NCBI GenBank assembly: GCA_034231615.1
Contig: CM067311.1
Span: 12,038,660-12,102,659, forward strand
Length of the DNA stretch: 64,000 nucleotides
Direction of reading: 5' to 3'
Source of the DNA: Meghimatium bilineatum
Lineage: Eukaryota; Mollusca; Gastropoda; Stylommatophora; Philomycidae
Each line of letters begins with the position of its first letter. The stretch's first letter is position 1. The notes below the pieces were generated by a model. That model was not told the DNA's origin. It ran no database searches and saw only the letters and a program-made list of their open reading frames with translations. Positions 51,945 through 62,099 of this stretch are shown in pieces. A program made the position numbers and the translations under genes.

Positions 51945-52405
51945 GTGTGTTTCTGTTTGTGTGTTAGAGTGCGTGTGTTTCTGTTTATGTGTTAGACTAT
52001 GTGTGTTTCTGTTTGTGTGTTAGATTGAGTGTGTTTATGTTTGTGTAAGATTGAGCGTGTTTCTGTTTGTGTGTTAGATTGAGTGTGTTTATGTTTGTGT
52101 GTTAGATTGAGTGTGTTTCTGTTTGTCTGTTAGATTGAGTGTGTTTCTGTTTGTGTGTTCGACTGCGTGTGTTTCTGTTTGTGTTAGAGTGCGTGTGTTT
52201 CTGTTTATGTGTTAGACTAAGTGTGTTTCTGTTTGTGTGTTAGATTGAGTGTGTTTCTGTTTATGTGTTAGACTGAGTGTGTTTCTGTTTGTGTGTTAGA
52301 TTGAGTGTGTTTCTGTTTGTGTGTTAGATTGAGTGTGTTTCTGTTTGTGTGTTCGACTACTTGTGTTTCTGTTTGTGTGTTATATTGTATATGTTTTTCA
52401 ATATG
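51945..52405. repeat. Minisatellite, about 28-bp unit, about 16 copies
   Basis: The unit starts GTGTGTTTCTGTTTGTGTGT. Variants (TTATGTG, TTCGACT, TTAGAGTGCG) recur in order, which hints at a longer repeat of several units. Confidence 0.95.
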
Positions 52406-52543
52406 TATGGTTGTATATGTTCGTCTACGAGGTAAATGTCTGATAAGTATTCAGCTAAGTATGTGTGTGTTTGTGTGTGTGTGTGTTTGTGTGTTGGTAT
52501 GTAGGAGTATACAAATATAGTGTAATACATTGGATGAACAGTG

Positions 52544-52697
52544 GTCCGCCGAAGACGGATGCGTCGGTCCACTGTCGCAAATAAAACGGCGACATAACGC
52601 ATTTCCATTCTCTGGACCGCATCCTGCTGGAGATCTAGTAGTACTGCTACAGAAGAGATCCAGCGGGAGTTTGAGAATGAACGCTGAAGTAGAAGAA
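52544..52697 (+). mobile_element. F2 short retroposon, TSD-bounded
   Basis: A perfect 12-bp duplication, GGATGAACAGTG, is at 52532-52543 and 52698-52709. The full F2 layout is present, with TCCTGCTGGA and TCCAGCGGGA arms forming a 10-bp stem. Confidence 0.93.
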
Positions 52698-52794
52698 GGA
52701 TGAACAGTGAGAGAATGAAAAGATGGAAAGGTAAATGTATAGTTTAAGCTATAAACTTATAGTAGATGGAAATTATTCTGATAATGAAGTAATC

Positions 52795-53160
52795 CCTTAA
52801 CTGTAAGCAATCAGCTCTATAAGCAACCATGTCTGTAAACAACCAGCTTTGTTTTCAATCAGCTCTGTAAGAAATCAGCTCTGTAAGCAGCCATCTCTGT
52901 AAACTACCAGCTTTGTAAACAATCAGCTCTGTAAGAAATCAGATCTATAAGCAGCCATGTCTATAAACAACCAGCTCTGTTTTCAATCAGTTCTGTAAGA
53001 AATCAGCTCTGTAAGCAATCAGCTCTGTAAGAAATCAGCTCTGTAAGCAATTACCTCTGTAAGCAATCAGCTCTGTAAGCAATCAGCTCTGTAAGCAACC
53101 AGCTCTGTAAGCAATCAGCAATGTAACCCATCAGCTATGTAAGCAATCAGCTCTTGACAG
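52795..53160. repeat. Minisatellite, 16-bp unit, about 22 copies
   Basis: The unit is GTAAGCAATCAGCTCT, with variants (GTAAACAACCAGCTTT, TTTTCAATCAGCTCT) that recur in blocks. Confidence 0.94.
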
Positions 53161-53369
53161 CAATTAATCTTTCTGACAAAAACACAGGTTGTCCTTAATT
53201 CAGTAAGCGATGTGACATCCAAACAATGGTTGTCCTTAATTCAGTATGCGATGTGACATCCAAGCACACATAACGTTTGTTGTCTCAAAGTTATGATTGT
53301 GCTGCGAAAGAGGAAGAAGGGAGAGGACGGAGGTTGTCCATGTATTAACGCCCAGTTCCCTAATGGAAT

Positions 53370-53800
53370 AAATCCAGTGCGGCAGTATCGCAGGATCATC
53401 GTGTACCTCCATGAGTGTAGCATTGACTTCTGTGTCAACCAGTTCATCATATCTGTTGACACATCTGCAGTAACAGTACGCCTTGAATTAACTGTCACTC
53501 AGGAATCTGCTACTAAAAAAATAATAAAACACTGTCCGCTGGTCTACATCTTTTCATCATACAAGGGGGTTATTAGAAGACAAACGTAAGACAATGAACC
53601 AAGACATTTGACAGAAGACAAAAGTAAGACAACGGAACAAGACATGGGATAGAAATGTTGATATTATCACGGGTGAAATGCTGTCAGTCTATCTCCCAAA
53701 TGTGTTTAGCCGCCGCCTACGACATGCATAGAAAGAAGACAGTAGCCTTATTATTCGCATCCTACACTAGATACCCAGACCCCGGTTGTCATACAGGCGT
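53370..53800 (+). repeat. Dispersed repeat, family G
   Basis: It is collinear with 48590-49060: ATGAGTGTAGCAT, CAACCAGTTCATCAT, then CGCCGCCTACGACATGCATA and a CAGACCCCGGTTGTCATACA end. It is preceded by unrecognised DNA with a 98-codon frame of unknown meaning. Confidence 0.6.
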
Positions 53801-54059
53801 ATGTAGGTAAATATCGTATCCTGCCATGAAATTATCAATAGATTAACAATCGCTATGAAACTGTACTATATTTGGGTATATCCCAAATAAGGAAATATAG
53901 TAATCATGTAGTTATCGCGTCGACGAATCAGCATAACAACAAAAGAAATATGATTTCAAATGTGTACAACTTCTGCTAAACTCGACTAAATTTATTATGA
54001 AGTTGAAAATTGAAGAGATACATTTAATAATTTAACAGTGACGTTAAAATCCAGCAGGA
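53801..54059. other. No recognisable feature
   Basis: Nothing recognised. Confidence 0.4.
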
Positions 54060-54830
54060 AATTGCCTGCTTGAAGCCAGGATTTGTAAGGGAGGAAGAAA
54101 ATTGCCTGTGTTAACCAGGTTCCGTAAGGAAAGCAGAAATTGCATTTGTTTACTCAGGTTCTGTAAAGTAAAAAGAAAAGTAACCTATAGCATTTATTAA
54201 TGCCGTATGGGTGTGAGATGTTAACGATCTCACATTTCAGAGGCTCTGCAAATGAGGGCGGTAGCCATCTCCTCTCCCTCGCAGTCTTTATTTCCCGGAT
54301 ATTACTAATCTTTACTAATCCGGTATCCATTTAAGGCTGGGTCGACCCGGGAGCCGTTGCAATCTGAAAAACAAAGGGTTGTAAAGGAAGCGGAAATTGT
54401 CTGTGTTTACCCAGATTTTGTAAGAGAAACAAAATTGCCTGTGTTCAGCCATGGTCCGTAAGGGAAGTAATAAATTGCCTGTGTTAAACCAGGGTCTGTA
54501 AGGGAATCAGAAAATTGCCCATGTTTATCCAGGGTCTATAAGGAAGCAAAAAAAATTACCTGTGTTTAGCCAGGGTCTGTAAGGGAATCAACAATTATCT
54601 ATATTTAGCTAGGGTCTATAAGGGAAGCACAAAATAACCTGAGTTTAGCCTGGATCTATAAAGAAGCACAAAAACTCCTGTATTTAGCCAGAGTCTGTAA
54701 GGGAAACAGAAATATAGCATGTAATTGGGTTATTTCAGAAAATTGCCTGTGCTTAGCCAGGGTCTGTAATGGAAGCAGAAAATTGCCTGTGCTTAGCAAG
54801 GGTCTCTAAAGAAAGCAAAGAAAGGCATAT
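54060..54830. repeat. Degenerate minisatellite, about 39-bp unit
   Basis: Blocks CCAGGGTCTGTAAGGGAAGC and AGAAAATTGCCTGTGTTTA alternate about 15 times. It is interrupted by a SINE at 54168-54358. Confidence 0.9.
54168..54358 (-). mobile_element. tRNA-derived SINE, family S, head missing
   Basis: The body matches 9415-9679 (CTCCCGGGTCGACCCAGCCT, AGACTGCGAGGGAGAGGAGA, both minus) and ends with a TTTAC-type tail at the left. The tRNA-like head is absent, so it is 5'-truncated. It lies within the 39-bp array. Confidence 0.85.
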
Positions 54831-55700
54831 GAAGAAGTTTTTGGGTGTGGTTGGCAGGTCCATACGATTAGAATGTCAGTTACTCAGAAGCCATGTAGAA
54901 GTCGGTTGTATTGGACAGAATGGTGAAATTTTCGAAGGCTAGCTGTAAACCATTACATAAAGCATTACAGTATTAGGACTACATCTTGCTAATTCGCAGG
55001 AGTTTCAGAAGGTACGCAGGAGTTTCAGAAGGTACGCAGGAGTTTCAGAAGGTACGCAGGAGTATCAGAAGGTACGCAGGAGTTTCAGAAGGTACGCAGG
55101 AATTTCAGAAGGTACGCAGGAGTTACAGAAGGTACGCAGGAGTTTCAAAAGGTACGCAGGAGTTTCAAAAGGTACGCAGGAGTTTCAGAAGGTATGCAGG
55201 AGTTTCAGAAGGTACACAGGAGTTTCAGAAGGAACGTAGGAATTTCAGAAGGTACGCAGGAGTTACAGAAGGTACGCAGGAGTTTCAAAAGGTACGCAGG
55301 AGTTTCATAAGGTACGCAGGAGTTACAGAAGGTACGCAGGAGTTTCAAAAGGTACGCAGGAGTTTCAAAAGGTACGCAGGAGTTTCAGAAGGTATGCAGG
55401 AGTTTCAGAAGGTACACAGGAGTTTCAGAAGGAACGCAGGAATTTCAGAAGGTACGCAGGAGTTACAGAAGGTACGCAGGAGTTTCAAAAGGTACGCAGG
55501 AGTTTCAAAAGGTACGCAGGAGTTTCAGAAGGTATGCAGGAGTTTCACAAGGTACGCAGGAGTTTCAGAAGGTACGCAGGAGTTTCAGAAGGTACGCAGG
55601 AGTTTCAGAAGGTACGCAGGAGTTTCAGAAGGTACGCAGGAGTTTCAGAAGGTACACAGAAGTTTCAGAAGGAAAGCATGAGAAGAAGATCAGAAAATGA
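54830..55700 (+). mobile_element. F1 short retroposon whose 3' end has expanded
   Basis: The diverged F1 body (GAAGCCATGTAGAAGTCGGT, AGCTGTAAACCATTACATAA, GGACTACATCTTGCTAATTC) leads without a break into 34 copies of its own terminal 20 bases. A GAGAAGAAGAT tail remains at 55679-55690. Confidence 0.88.
54996..55675. repeat. Minisatellite, 20-bp unit, 34 copies, from the F1 3' end
   Basis: The unit is GCAGGAGTTTCAGAAGGTAC; the F1 consensus at the same place is GCAGGAGTTTGAGAACGAAC, once. Variant units (GGTATGC, GGTACAC, GGAACG, AATTTC, AGTTAC) recur 200 and 140 bp apart, so higher-order blocks of 10 and 7 units exist. The plus frame is open only because stops are absent from the unit. Confidence 0.95.
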
Positions 55701-55794
55701 GTCACATATTGTTGATAGATTGTTAAAGCTGTCTTAAATCAATATAACGAAATTATATCTACCGTGGAAAAAGGAAGAAATGCATATTGATGTT

Positions 55795-56335
55795 TCACAG
55801 CAGTAATACCCATGCAATGTTGAATATCTCATCAAATTCACAGAAGCAATGTTGAATATCGCATCAAATTCACAGAAGGAATTTTGAATATTTCATCAAA
55901 TTCACAGAAGCATTGTTGAATATCGCATCACTTTCACACTGGGCAATGTTGAATATCGCATCACTTTCACACTGGGCAATGTTGAATATCGCATCAAATT
56001 CACAGAAGCAATGTTGAATATCTCATCAAATTCACAGAAGCAATGTTGAATATCGCATCAAATTCACAGAAGGAATTTTGAATATTTCATCAAATTCACA
56101 GAAGCATTGTTGAATATCTCATCAAATTCACAGAAGCAATGTTGAATATCGCATCAAATTCACAGAAGGAATTTTGAATATTTCATCAAATTCACAGAAG
56201 CAATGTTGAATATCTCATCAAATTCACAGAAGCAATGTTGAATATCGCATCAAATTCACAGAAGGAATTTTGAATATTTCATCAAATTCACAGAAGCATT
56301 GTTGAATATCTCATCACTTTCATCCAGGGAGTGTT
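55795..56335. repeat. Minisatellite, 32-bp unit with 3-unit higher order
   Basis: Units share GAATATCGCATCAAATTCAC. Three types (GCAATG with CTC, GCAATG with CGC, GGAATT with TTC) follow each other in a 96-bp cycle several times. Confidence 0.95.
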
Positions 56336-56339
56336 AATA

Positions 56340-57110
56340 TTGCATGACGTTTCCTTACAATTATCGGATCAGGGTAAAGAAAACTGAGCTACTAGGATTT
56401 TGTCCACAAGCGCCTAGCTATCTATCCATTGGTTGACCAGTCTAGCCTAGTCTTCAGCACTTATAAAGTAGCAATGATGTAATTTCTTAGTACCCTATTG
56501 ATATGCATCGTAGTACCCAGTTACGGATAACTGGGTCCAAGACATGGGTTTGTGTGTAAATAGCAAGTGGTTACAGCCCCCAGTTTCCCAGACAATTGGG
56601 TTGTTTCATCAATTCTGGGTATTTAATATTCAGCAAGTGGGGAGAAAACTTGAACCTATGCTGCTTGGACGCTATAGAAATTGACATATTTATACCATAA
56701 GGTTATGTTGAAACCATGCTGCTTGGACAGGGTAGAAAAGCATATATTTATACCATAAGGTTATGTTGGAATTTGAAATAGATATTATAGTTCGTCTATC
56801 CTTTCCCTGTTCATATTTTTTTCCCTAGAGAAAGGACCATCTATCAAATAAGCGCAAAACAAAAAGTATGTCTTCAAAAGTATAGCAGATATACACGAAA
56901 ACATAAAATATAAGACTTTCAGCCCCATCTTACCCTACTAGTGAGAATTGGTTCAAAACGGGAAACCCCGTAGAAAATCCGGTAGTGACAACCGACCCTT
57001 ACTGTGGCGCCATAGTTAGATCTGCTAATATTTCTAGATGGTTCTGGATCAATTAGCAAAACTATCATATAGAGAAACTGTTTTTCTTGCTATACTAGTA
57101 TTAAAACTAG
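56340..57110. other. No gene; one 57-bp tandem duplication
   Basis: At 56655-56770 a segment beginning CATGCTGCTTGGACAGGGTA is present twice (once as CTATGCTGCTTGGACGCTAT). The rest is unrecognised. Confidence 0.45.
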
Positions 57111-57114
57111 TATT

Positions 57115-57660
57115 TCAAATTTCAACGGAAATAAGAAGCAGAATAGGGCAGGAAAAAACAACGTTCAGAAAAATGAAAAATATATTGTGTAATATAACCT
57201 TGTCATTAGAGGTGAGGAAGAGAGTTCTTCAGTGCTATATAACTTCTATACTAACATATGGATGCGAGTCCTGGACAATAAACAAACTGGAAAGTGGGAG
57301 ATTAGAGGCAACAGAGATGTGGTTCTATAGAAGAATGCTGAGAATACCATGGACTGCCAGAAAAACTAATGTGGTGGTGTTGAAAGAGGCAGATGCGAAA
57401 TGGAGCTTAATCAATAATATAAGAAAAAGACAATCTTCATTTTTTGGCCACTTCAAGAGACAGGGAGGTTTGGAGAACATAGTCACAACTGGCAAAATTG
57501 AAGGCAACAGAGACCGAGGGTGACAACGTGAGAAAATATTAGACAGTTTGTCAACCTGGCACGGCAGGGAAACAACAACGATCTTGACACATAATGCTAG
57601 AGATACGAGAGCTGCGGAGAGCCACGATCGCTTACACAATCCTGCACTGCAAATGAAGAT
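57115..57660 (+). mobile_element. LINE A 3' part
   Basis: The frame to 57523 reads STEIRSRIGQEKTTFRKMKN, LTYGCESWTINKLESG, FYRRMLRIPWTARKTNVVVL and GHFKRQGGLENIVTT. A TGA at 57521-57523 replaces the next Arg codon region (RQREKILDS continues after it). It is about nine-tenths identical by eye to 28015-28551, pointing to two fairly close copies. The RT palm is missing. Confidence 0.88.
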
Positions 57661-57867
57661 GATACTAGTATCAATTAATCAGGACAGGAAATCCAGAGGG
57701 AAATACGGCAATGAATATTGACAGCTGACCCTAAGTATGACGTAGTAGTTAGACCTGGCTAGCACATCCAGATTTCCGTAGATCAACGCGCAGGACAAAT
57801 ACAGAGAAGTACATAAAGTGAACATGAGAGACATAATGATTTCAGCGTGGCCTGCGACAGTATTTAT

Positions 57868-58442
57868 AAGACTTTCAACAAAATTAATTATCATTCGTTC
57901 CTTTTCTTGATTATTCTTGCGCGCTCCGTTGGTCACTACATTCATCCCTCAGTTATCGCAGTTAATAGGAACCAGAACCGGCCGCGATAAGTGAAAAACC
58001 GCGAAGTGTCATCCTCTCATTTTTAACACACGTACATTTTTGTGTGTATGTATAATATCATTAACTGTATATGAAACCATATAAGTGCATATGTTATCAT
58101 TAGAACATTAAAGAATAGTTTCAAACATGTAAATAAAATATTAATAGTATAAATAACATACATAAAATAATGTATAAATAATATAAATATGATACGTGTG
58201 TGTGTGTAACATACGTAGATTAACTAAAGTGTACATACTGTAAATGTTTTTAGAAATCCATGATGTACTGAGGCTGCGATAAATGAACCGCGAAGTAGCG
58301 AGAGATGACTGTATTTATAAACTTGGAATTACATGCCAAAAATAGCCAAGGTCACTCCAAGTATACAAATAGTGACCAACCGAAACACGACAATAATCAA
58401 CAATATTACGAATGAAGGCCTAATGAATTCTGTTGAAAGGTC
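57868..58442. mobile_element. Foldback element, family P, interrupted by a MITE
   Basis: The left arm, AGACTTTCAACAAAATTAAT...CCGTTGGTCACTA (57868-57938), is inverted in the right arm (58360-58442), which ends ATGAATTCTGTTGAAAGGTC. The element matches 11686-11877 once the insert 57939-58311 is removed. Confidence 0.7.
57939..58311. mobile_element. Tigger/pogo-like MITE, 373 bp
   Basis: The termini CATTCATCCCTC (left) and the inverse of CAGTCATCTCTC (right) sit between TA dinucleotides (57937-57938 and 58312-58313). Subterminal CGCGATAAGTGAAAAACCGC and CTGCGATAAATGAACCGCGA are typical of Tigger-type ends. There is no transposase. The related element at 11686-11877 shows the empty site with a single TA. 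Confidence 0.78.
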
Positions 58443-58507
58443 TTTATTCGAAAAAGGTCATGGATTTCAGTGATATATAAAGTTAAATTTGATCTTTTCT
58501 GACTCTT

Positions 58508-58592
58508 ACCAAACCAGAATAACAAACCAGAATAACAAACCAGAATAACAAACCAGAATAACAAACCAGAATAACAAACCAGAATAACAAAC
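58508..58592. repeat. Tandem repeat, 13-bp unit, about 6.5 copies
   Basis: The unit is CAAACCAGAATAA. Confidence 0.95.
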
Positions 58593-58594
58593 CA

Positions 58595-59245
58595 CGATAG
58601 ACGGTAACAACGTGAGCTATCAACGCATGCGTAGTTTGAATCAAATTTAGTTATGGCTGCAATTCTCTTTCAATCAAGATTACATACGAATGTCAAATGG
58701 AAACAACTTGACAATAACATAAATATTTATGAAATCAATATGCCTAGTCACATGTTCAATGTTGTCTGCTAAAACAGCAGATATTTCGATTGAGATGCTG
58801 CTTTTGCATGTAGTATTTTTTTAAATCTAATTGATATTGTTCAATGTTGATTTAGTATCAGCTATATGTGTCCGGTATAAAAGTAGGCCTATAATTTAAT
58901 CATACACTGTCCGATTCAGACGTTTTGACAATGTCACCTTCCTCCGTGTTTCTTCAAATTTTTTATTTCTATTAAAGATATGTAGTTAGGAGAACAGATT
59001 GTAGATGGTAGCGTATCCAGGATATTCTTGCATTTTAGTCCGACAAATCTGACTTCAGCATGGCACGTGTGCCATTTTGATTTTTTGAAGGGATGAAATA
59101 GTTATTCCAACGTCGAATATTCTTTGTTCGTGCGTGATTTTCTGAAGAGACTAGAATATACTAGTCATATACAAGTGTCCAATTACCCTACACTTAACGG
59201 CAAGAGTGGATAACAAACCATCTGGGGAAAGACAATAGACAATAA
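58595..59245. other. No gene; F1 remnant near 58975-59080
   Basis: TAGTTAGGAGAACAGATTGT...TTAGTCCGACAAATCTGACT and TCAGCATGGCA is an old F1 fragment in minus orientation. Nothing else is recognised. Confidence 0.4.
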
Positions 59246-59260
59246 ACATATATAGAATAT

Positions 59261-59411
59261 TTCTTCTTCTTCAGCGTTCATTCTCAGACTCCCACTGGAT
59301 CTCTCGTGTAGCAGGACAATGGACCAACTAGTTTTCCAGCAGGATGTAGTCCAGAAAATGAAAATCCGTTTTATTTGCGCAAATGGCCCGACACATTCGT
59401 CTTCGGCGGAG
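59261..59411 (-). mobile_element. F2 short retroposon, TSD-bounded
   Basis: A perfect duplication, ATATAGAATAT, is at 59250-59260 and 59412-59422. TTC tail on the left, CCGCCGAAGACG head on the right. Confidence 0.92.
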
Positions 59412-59459
59412 ATATAGAATATGATATCTTCATATTTATAATTTCAGAATATAATGATG

Positions 59460-60003
59460 ATGATGATTCAATCCCTTTCGCTGTGAGCAGGCAGCTCTTG
59501 ACAGTCCATAGCCCTTCTAGCGAATGCAGAGGTTTTCCTCAGCTGTAGTGCAGTTGTGTAGAGTGTGTTGTTGTGTATTGTTGGATGCGGTGGTAGTAGT
59601 TCTTGTTGGATGTCTGTTAGTTTTGGGCACTGCACACTGCAGTAGTAGGTCTTTGTCAGTCTCCTCTTGTACGTTACAGTGTCTGCAATTTGGTTCGTGT
59701 AATGGATTTAATCTATTCGGGTGTTATATTAATGTGTGGCATGTTCTTAGTTGGAATGTGAGACTGGTTTGTTCGCTCGAGTTCTCCCAGAGAGTCCGTT
59801 GGGTTGGGTTTCTGTTCGTGTTCATATAGTGAGCTTCCAGTCTTTGAGCTGGCCCACTGCTGTAGCCATTCTTGCCTGTAGTTGTTTCTTAGGATTTGTT
59901 TGCATATTTGTAGGGAGATTTGTGGGGAAAACTGGGGGGGGGGGGGGCTGTAGCACCTCTCTTAGCTAGTTTATCAGCCGTTTCGTTTCCAGGGATTCCT
60001 GAC
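59460..60003 (-). mobile_element. LINE F 3' end, inside a minisatellite
   Basis: The minus strand begins IPGNETADKLAKRGA (last RNase H motif) at about 60003. It continues LRNNYRQEWLQQWASSKTGS and EQKPNPTDSL, later loses frame, and ends in an ATC-repeat tail at 59456-59470. One unit of the 30-bp repeat lies on its left and eight on its right. Confidence 0.78.
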
Positions 60004-60250
60004 TTAAATATGATATCTTCATATTTATAATTTCAGAATATGATATCTTCATATTTATAATTTCAGAATATGATATCTTCATATTTATAATTTCAGAATA
60101 TGATATCTTCATATTTATAATTTCAGAATATGATATCTTCATATTTATAATTTCAGAATATGATATCTTCATATTTATAATTTCAGAATATGATATCTTC
60201 ATATTTATAATTTCAGAATATGATATCTTCATATTTATAATTTCAGAATA
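60003..60250. repeat. Minisatellite, 30-bp unit, 8 copies
   Basis: The unit starts ATATGATATCTTCATATTTA and is essentially invariant. A ninth copy is at 59425-59456, beyond LINE F. Confidence 0.97.
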
Positions 60251-60309
60251 CGAACGTCTATCATATTTAGATCGCAACCAGGGTCTTGGTCTTCAGTTCA
60301 GGTTGAACA

Positions 60310-60375
60310 TAATAGCACCACTGTTTTTTTCCGAACATTTCGTAGGAAACGACTAAGGAAAGTGGGGGATGTATG
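60310..60375 (+). mobile_element. F1 head remnant
   Basis: CACCACTGTTTTTTTCCGAA, CATTTCGTAGGAAACGACTA and AGGAAAGTGGGGGATG parallel the F1 head (ACTGTTTACC, GTCGTAAAAGGCGACTAAGG). Confidence 0.55.
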
Positions 60376-60419
60376 ACACCTTGTCACTTGTGATAAATTA
60401 TCACCATTGTCACGTCAAT

Positions 60420-60650
60420 ATTCTCTGTCACATCTTGTCTATATTTTCTGTCACATCTTGTCTATATTTTCTGTCAAATCTTGTCTATATTTTCTGTCAC
60501 ATCTTGTCTATATTTTCTGTCACATCTTGTCTATATTTTCTGTCACATCTTGTCTATATTTTCTACTTTGTGTCGTATATGACATAATCCCCTTATGACA
60601 TGACATAATCCCCTTATGACATGACATAATCCCCTTATTATATGATGCTT
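60420..60650. repeat. Two adjacent tandem repeats, 23-bp and 21-bp units
   Basis: ATCTTGTCTATATTTTCTGT-type units (about 6.5 copies, to 60570) are followed by ATGACATGACATAATCCCCT-type units (about 3 copies, 60580-60640). Confidence 0.93.
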
Positions 60651-61142
60651 CTAAATGACAGGGAATGCTGGACGTGTCATCATTGACGATTGGTCAAGAA
60701 ATCTGACAGTGGAATGATAAGGTAGTTGACCCAGAAGTGTGTTTTGTGCGCCTCTCAGAACGTAGTCATCTTGCACTGAAATTCCTCCCTTCGAAAATTA
60801 AAAATATATCCATAAAACTCATTTCCTCATCATCAAACCCATAAGCCTTCAGGGATGCCACTCTGGAAATATCAACACAAAAATGTATCCATGTCTCTCT
60901 GTTATCAATTCTTTGCTTGAGTGGCGAATCTTAATAATATCCAGTCTTTCATATTGCCAATTCATACTTTCTTCTTAACACAGTGGTTCTAAAATTGTTT
61001 CGTCTGTGATCTTTTAATTAAAATTGTATTAGCTTTCGTATGTAACCCTTGGAACTGAAAAATATTTAGACTTCTTTCCGAGATTTATAATTATTACGTT
61101 TCTCGTTATCTATGTTCCAACATTTTAAAAGAACGCTAAAAA
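60651..61142. other. No gene; hAT-like end at 60981
   Basis: CAGTGGTTCTAAAATTG at 60981 resembles a hAT terminus, but no partner was found. Confidence 0.35.
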
Positions 61143-61360
61143 CGTGATGTTTTTGGAACATTTATGAGACAGTGAGGTTTGGAGAACATAATTCGAGCAG
61201 GAAAGATTTTAGGCAAGATAGATTGAGGATGACAGCGTGAAATAAATATTAGATTGATGTGCAAAGCAAAATGTCAAAAGCCATACTGATAAAAGATATT
61301 GTGAATAGAGTTGTGGAAATTCATGATCGTCTGCGCCAGTAGGCACGGCATCTAATGATG
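61143..61360 (+). mobile_element. LINE A 3' end, old copy
   Basis: It reads HFMRQ*GLENIIRAGKILGK, then QREINIR and CASRHGI* with a GATGA tail, matching GHFVRQAGLENIITTGKIEG...ASRHGTW of LINE A. Confidence 0.75.
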
Positions 61361-61364
61361 ACTT

Positions 61365-61798
61365 TTCTAACTTCCTACTCTCCCATTCGTGTCCATCCCT
61401 CCCAATTGTCAATTTTATTTCTTTTGACGTCCCAGCAAATCGCGGTGACTCTTTCAAGAACCATGTAGCCTGCGCTTAGAACGACCCATTCAAGTGATTG
61501 CACAGTTTCCTGTTCTATAATATTTGCGTCATCAATTGATGCGTCATCGCATAACAAGTCGTCGCTAGGTAACCGACGTTTGTATGGCTTATCAATATAC
61601 AACACAGCCATTGATACGACAACTAAATATTCCACTTTTTAATAAACAGAACAACTAGAAAATGCTTGAAACATGTAATGAGCATAGCAGCACACCAACC
61701 GTGTTATCTAATGAATAACCAAGAGACAGGTGATGTTTACTTGTACGAATTTCAGATGAGGCGAAGTTCTATTATTCAGAAATATTAGTATGAATGGA
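61365..61798. other. No recognisable feature
   Basis: Frames at 61209-61635 (minus) have no motif I recognise. Confidence 0.4.
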
Positions 61799-61799
61799 T

Positions 61800-62090
61800 T
61801 TCGTCGAGTAAGCTCAGTGGATAGTGCCCTGCGCGTTGCCCCAGATACCTGTCGGCTAATAGTTCCATCATATGTGGAAACTAGTGGTTAAGCTGTTCGC
61901 CTTGTGTTCAAGGGGTCATGGGTTCGAGTCCGGTTCGGGTCATCTTGTGTACAAGGTGGATTTCTTCGGAGATCCCTGTGGATTATCACTTGAAGCTACG
62001 GAGTTACGTGCTTCGTTGAGAATGACGGATAACATATTGGAAACTGAGTTCGGGTTTCGGATTTCTTAGTGTACTGTTCCCAGCTTTAGG
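61800..62090 (+). mobile_element. tRNA-derived SINE-like sequence, family U
   Basis: AACTAGTGGTTAAGCTGTTC (A-box region, 61879) and TCATGGGTTCGAGTCCGGTT (B box, 61917) are well formed and correctly spaced. A second A-box-like TAAGCTCAGTGGATAG lies at 61809. Downstream body and 3' tail are not defined. A tRNA pseudogene is the alternative. Confidence 0.6.
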
Positions 62091-62099
62091 CATTAGGAA

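Noticed and set aside
53293..53589. 98-codon frame as a host gene
   Set aside because: No motif; it overlaps the family G repeat, which is dispersed.
54986..55681. 231-codon basic repeat protein
   Set aside because: It lies in the F1-derived 20-bp array; a 60-bp (three-unit) cycle stays open by composition.
55795..56335. CRISPR-like alternation of repeats and spacers
   Set aside because: The apparent spacers are themselves repeated in a 96-bp cycle.
61879..61940. Functional tRNA gene
   Set aside because: A and B boxes are good, but I could not form a full cloverleaf with an acceptor stem by eye, so a SINE head or pseudogene is more likely.
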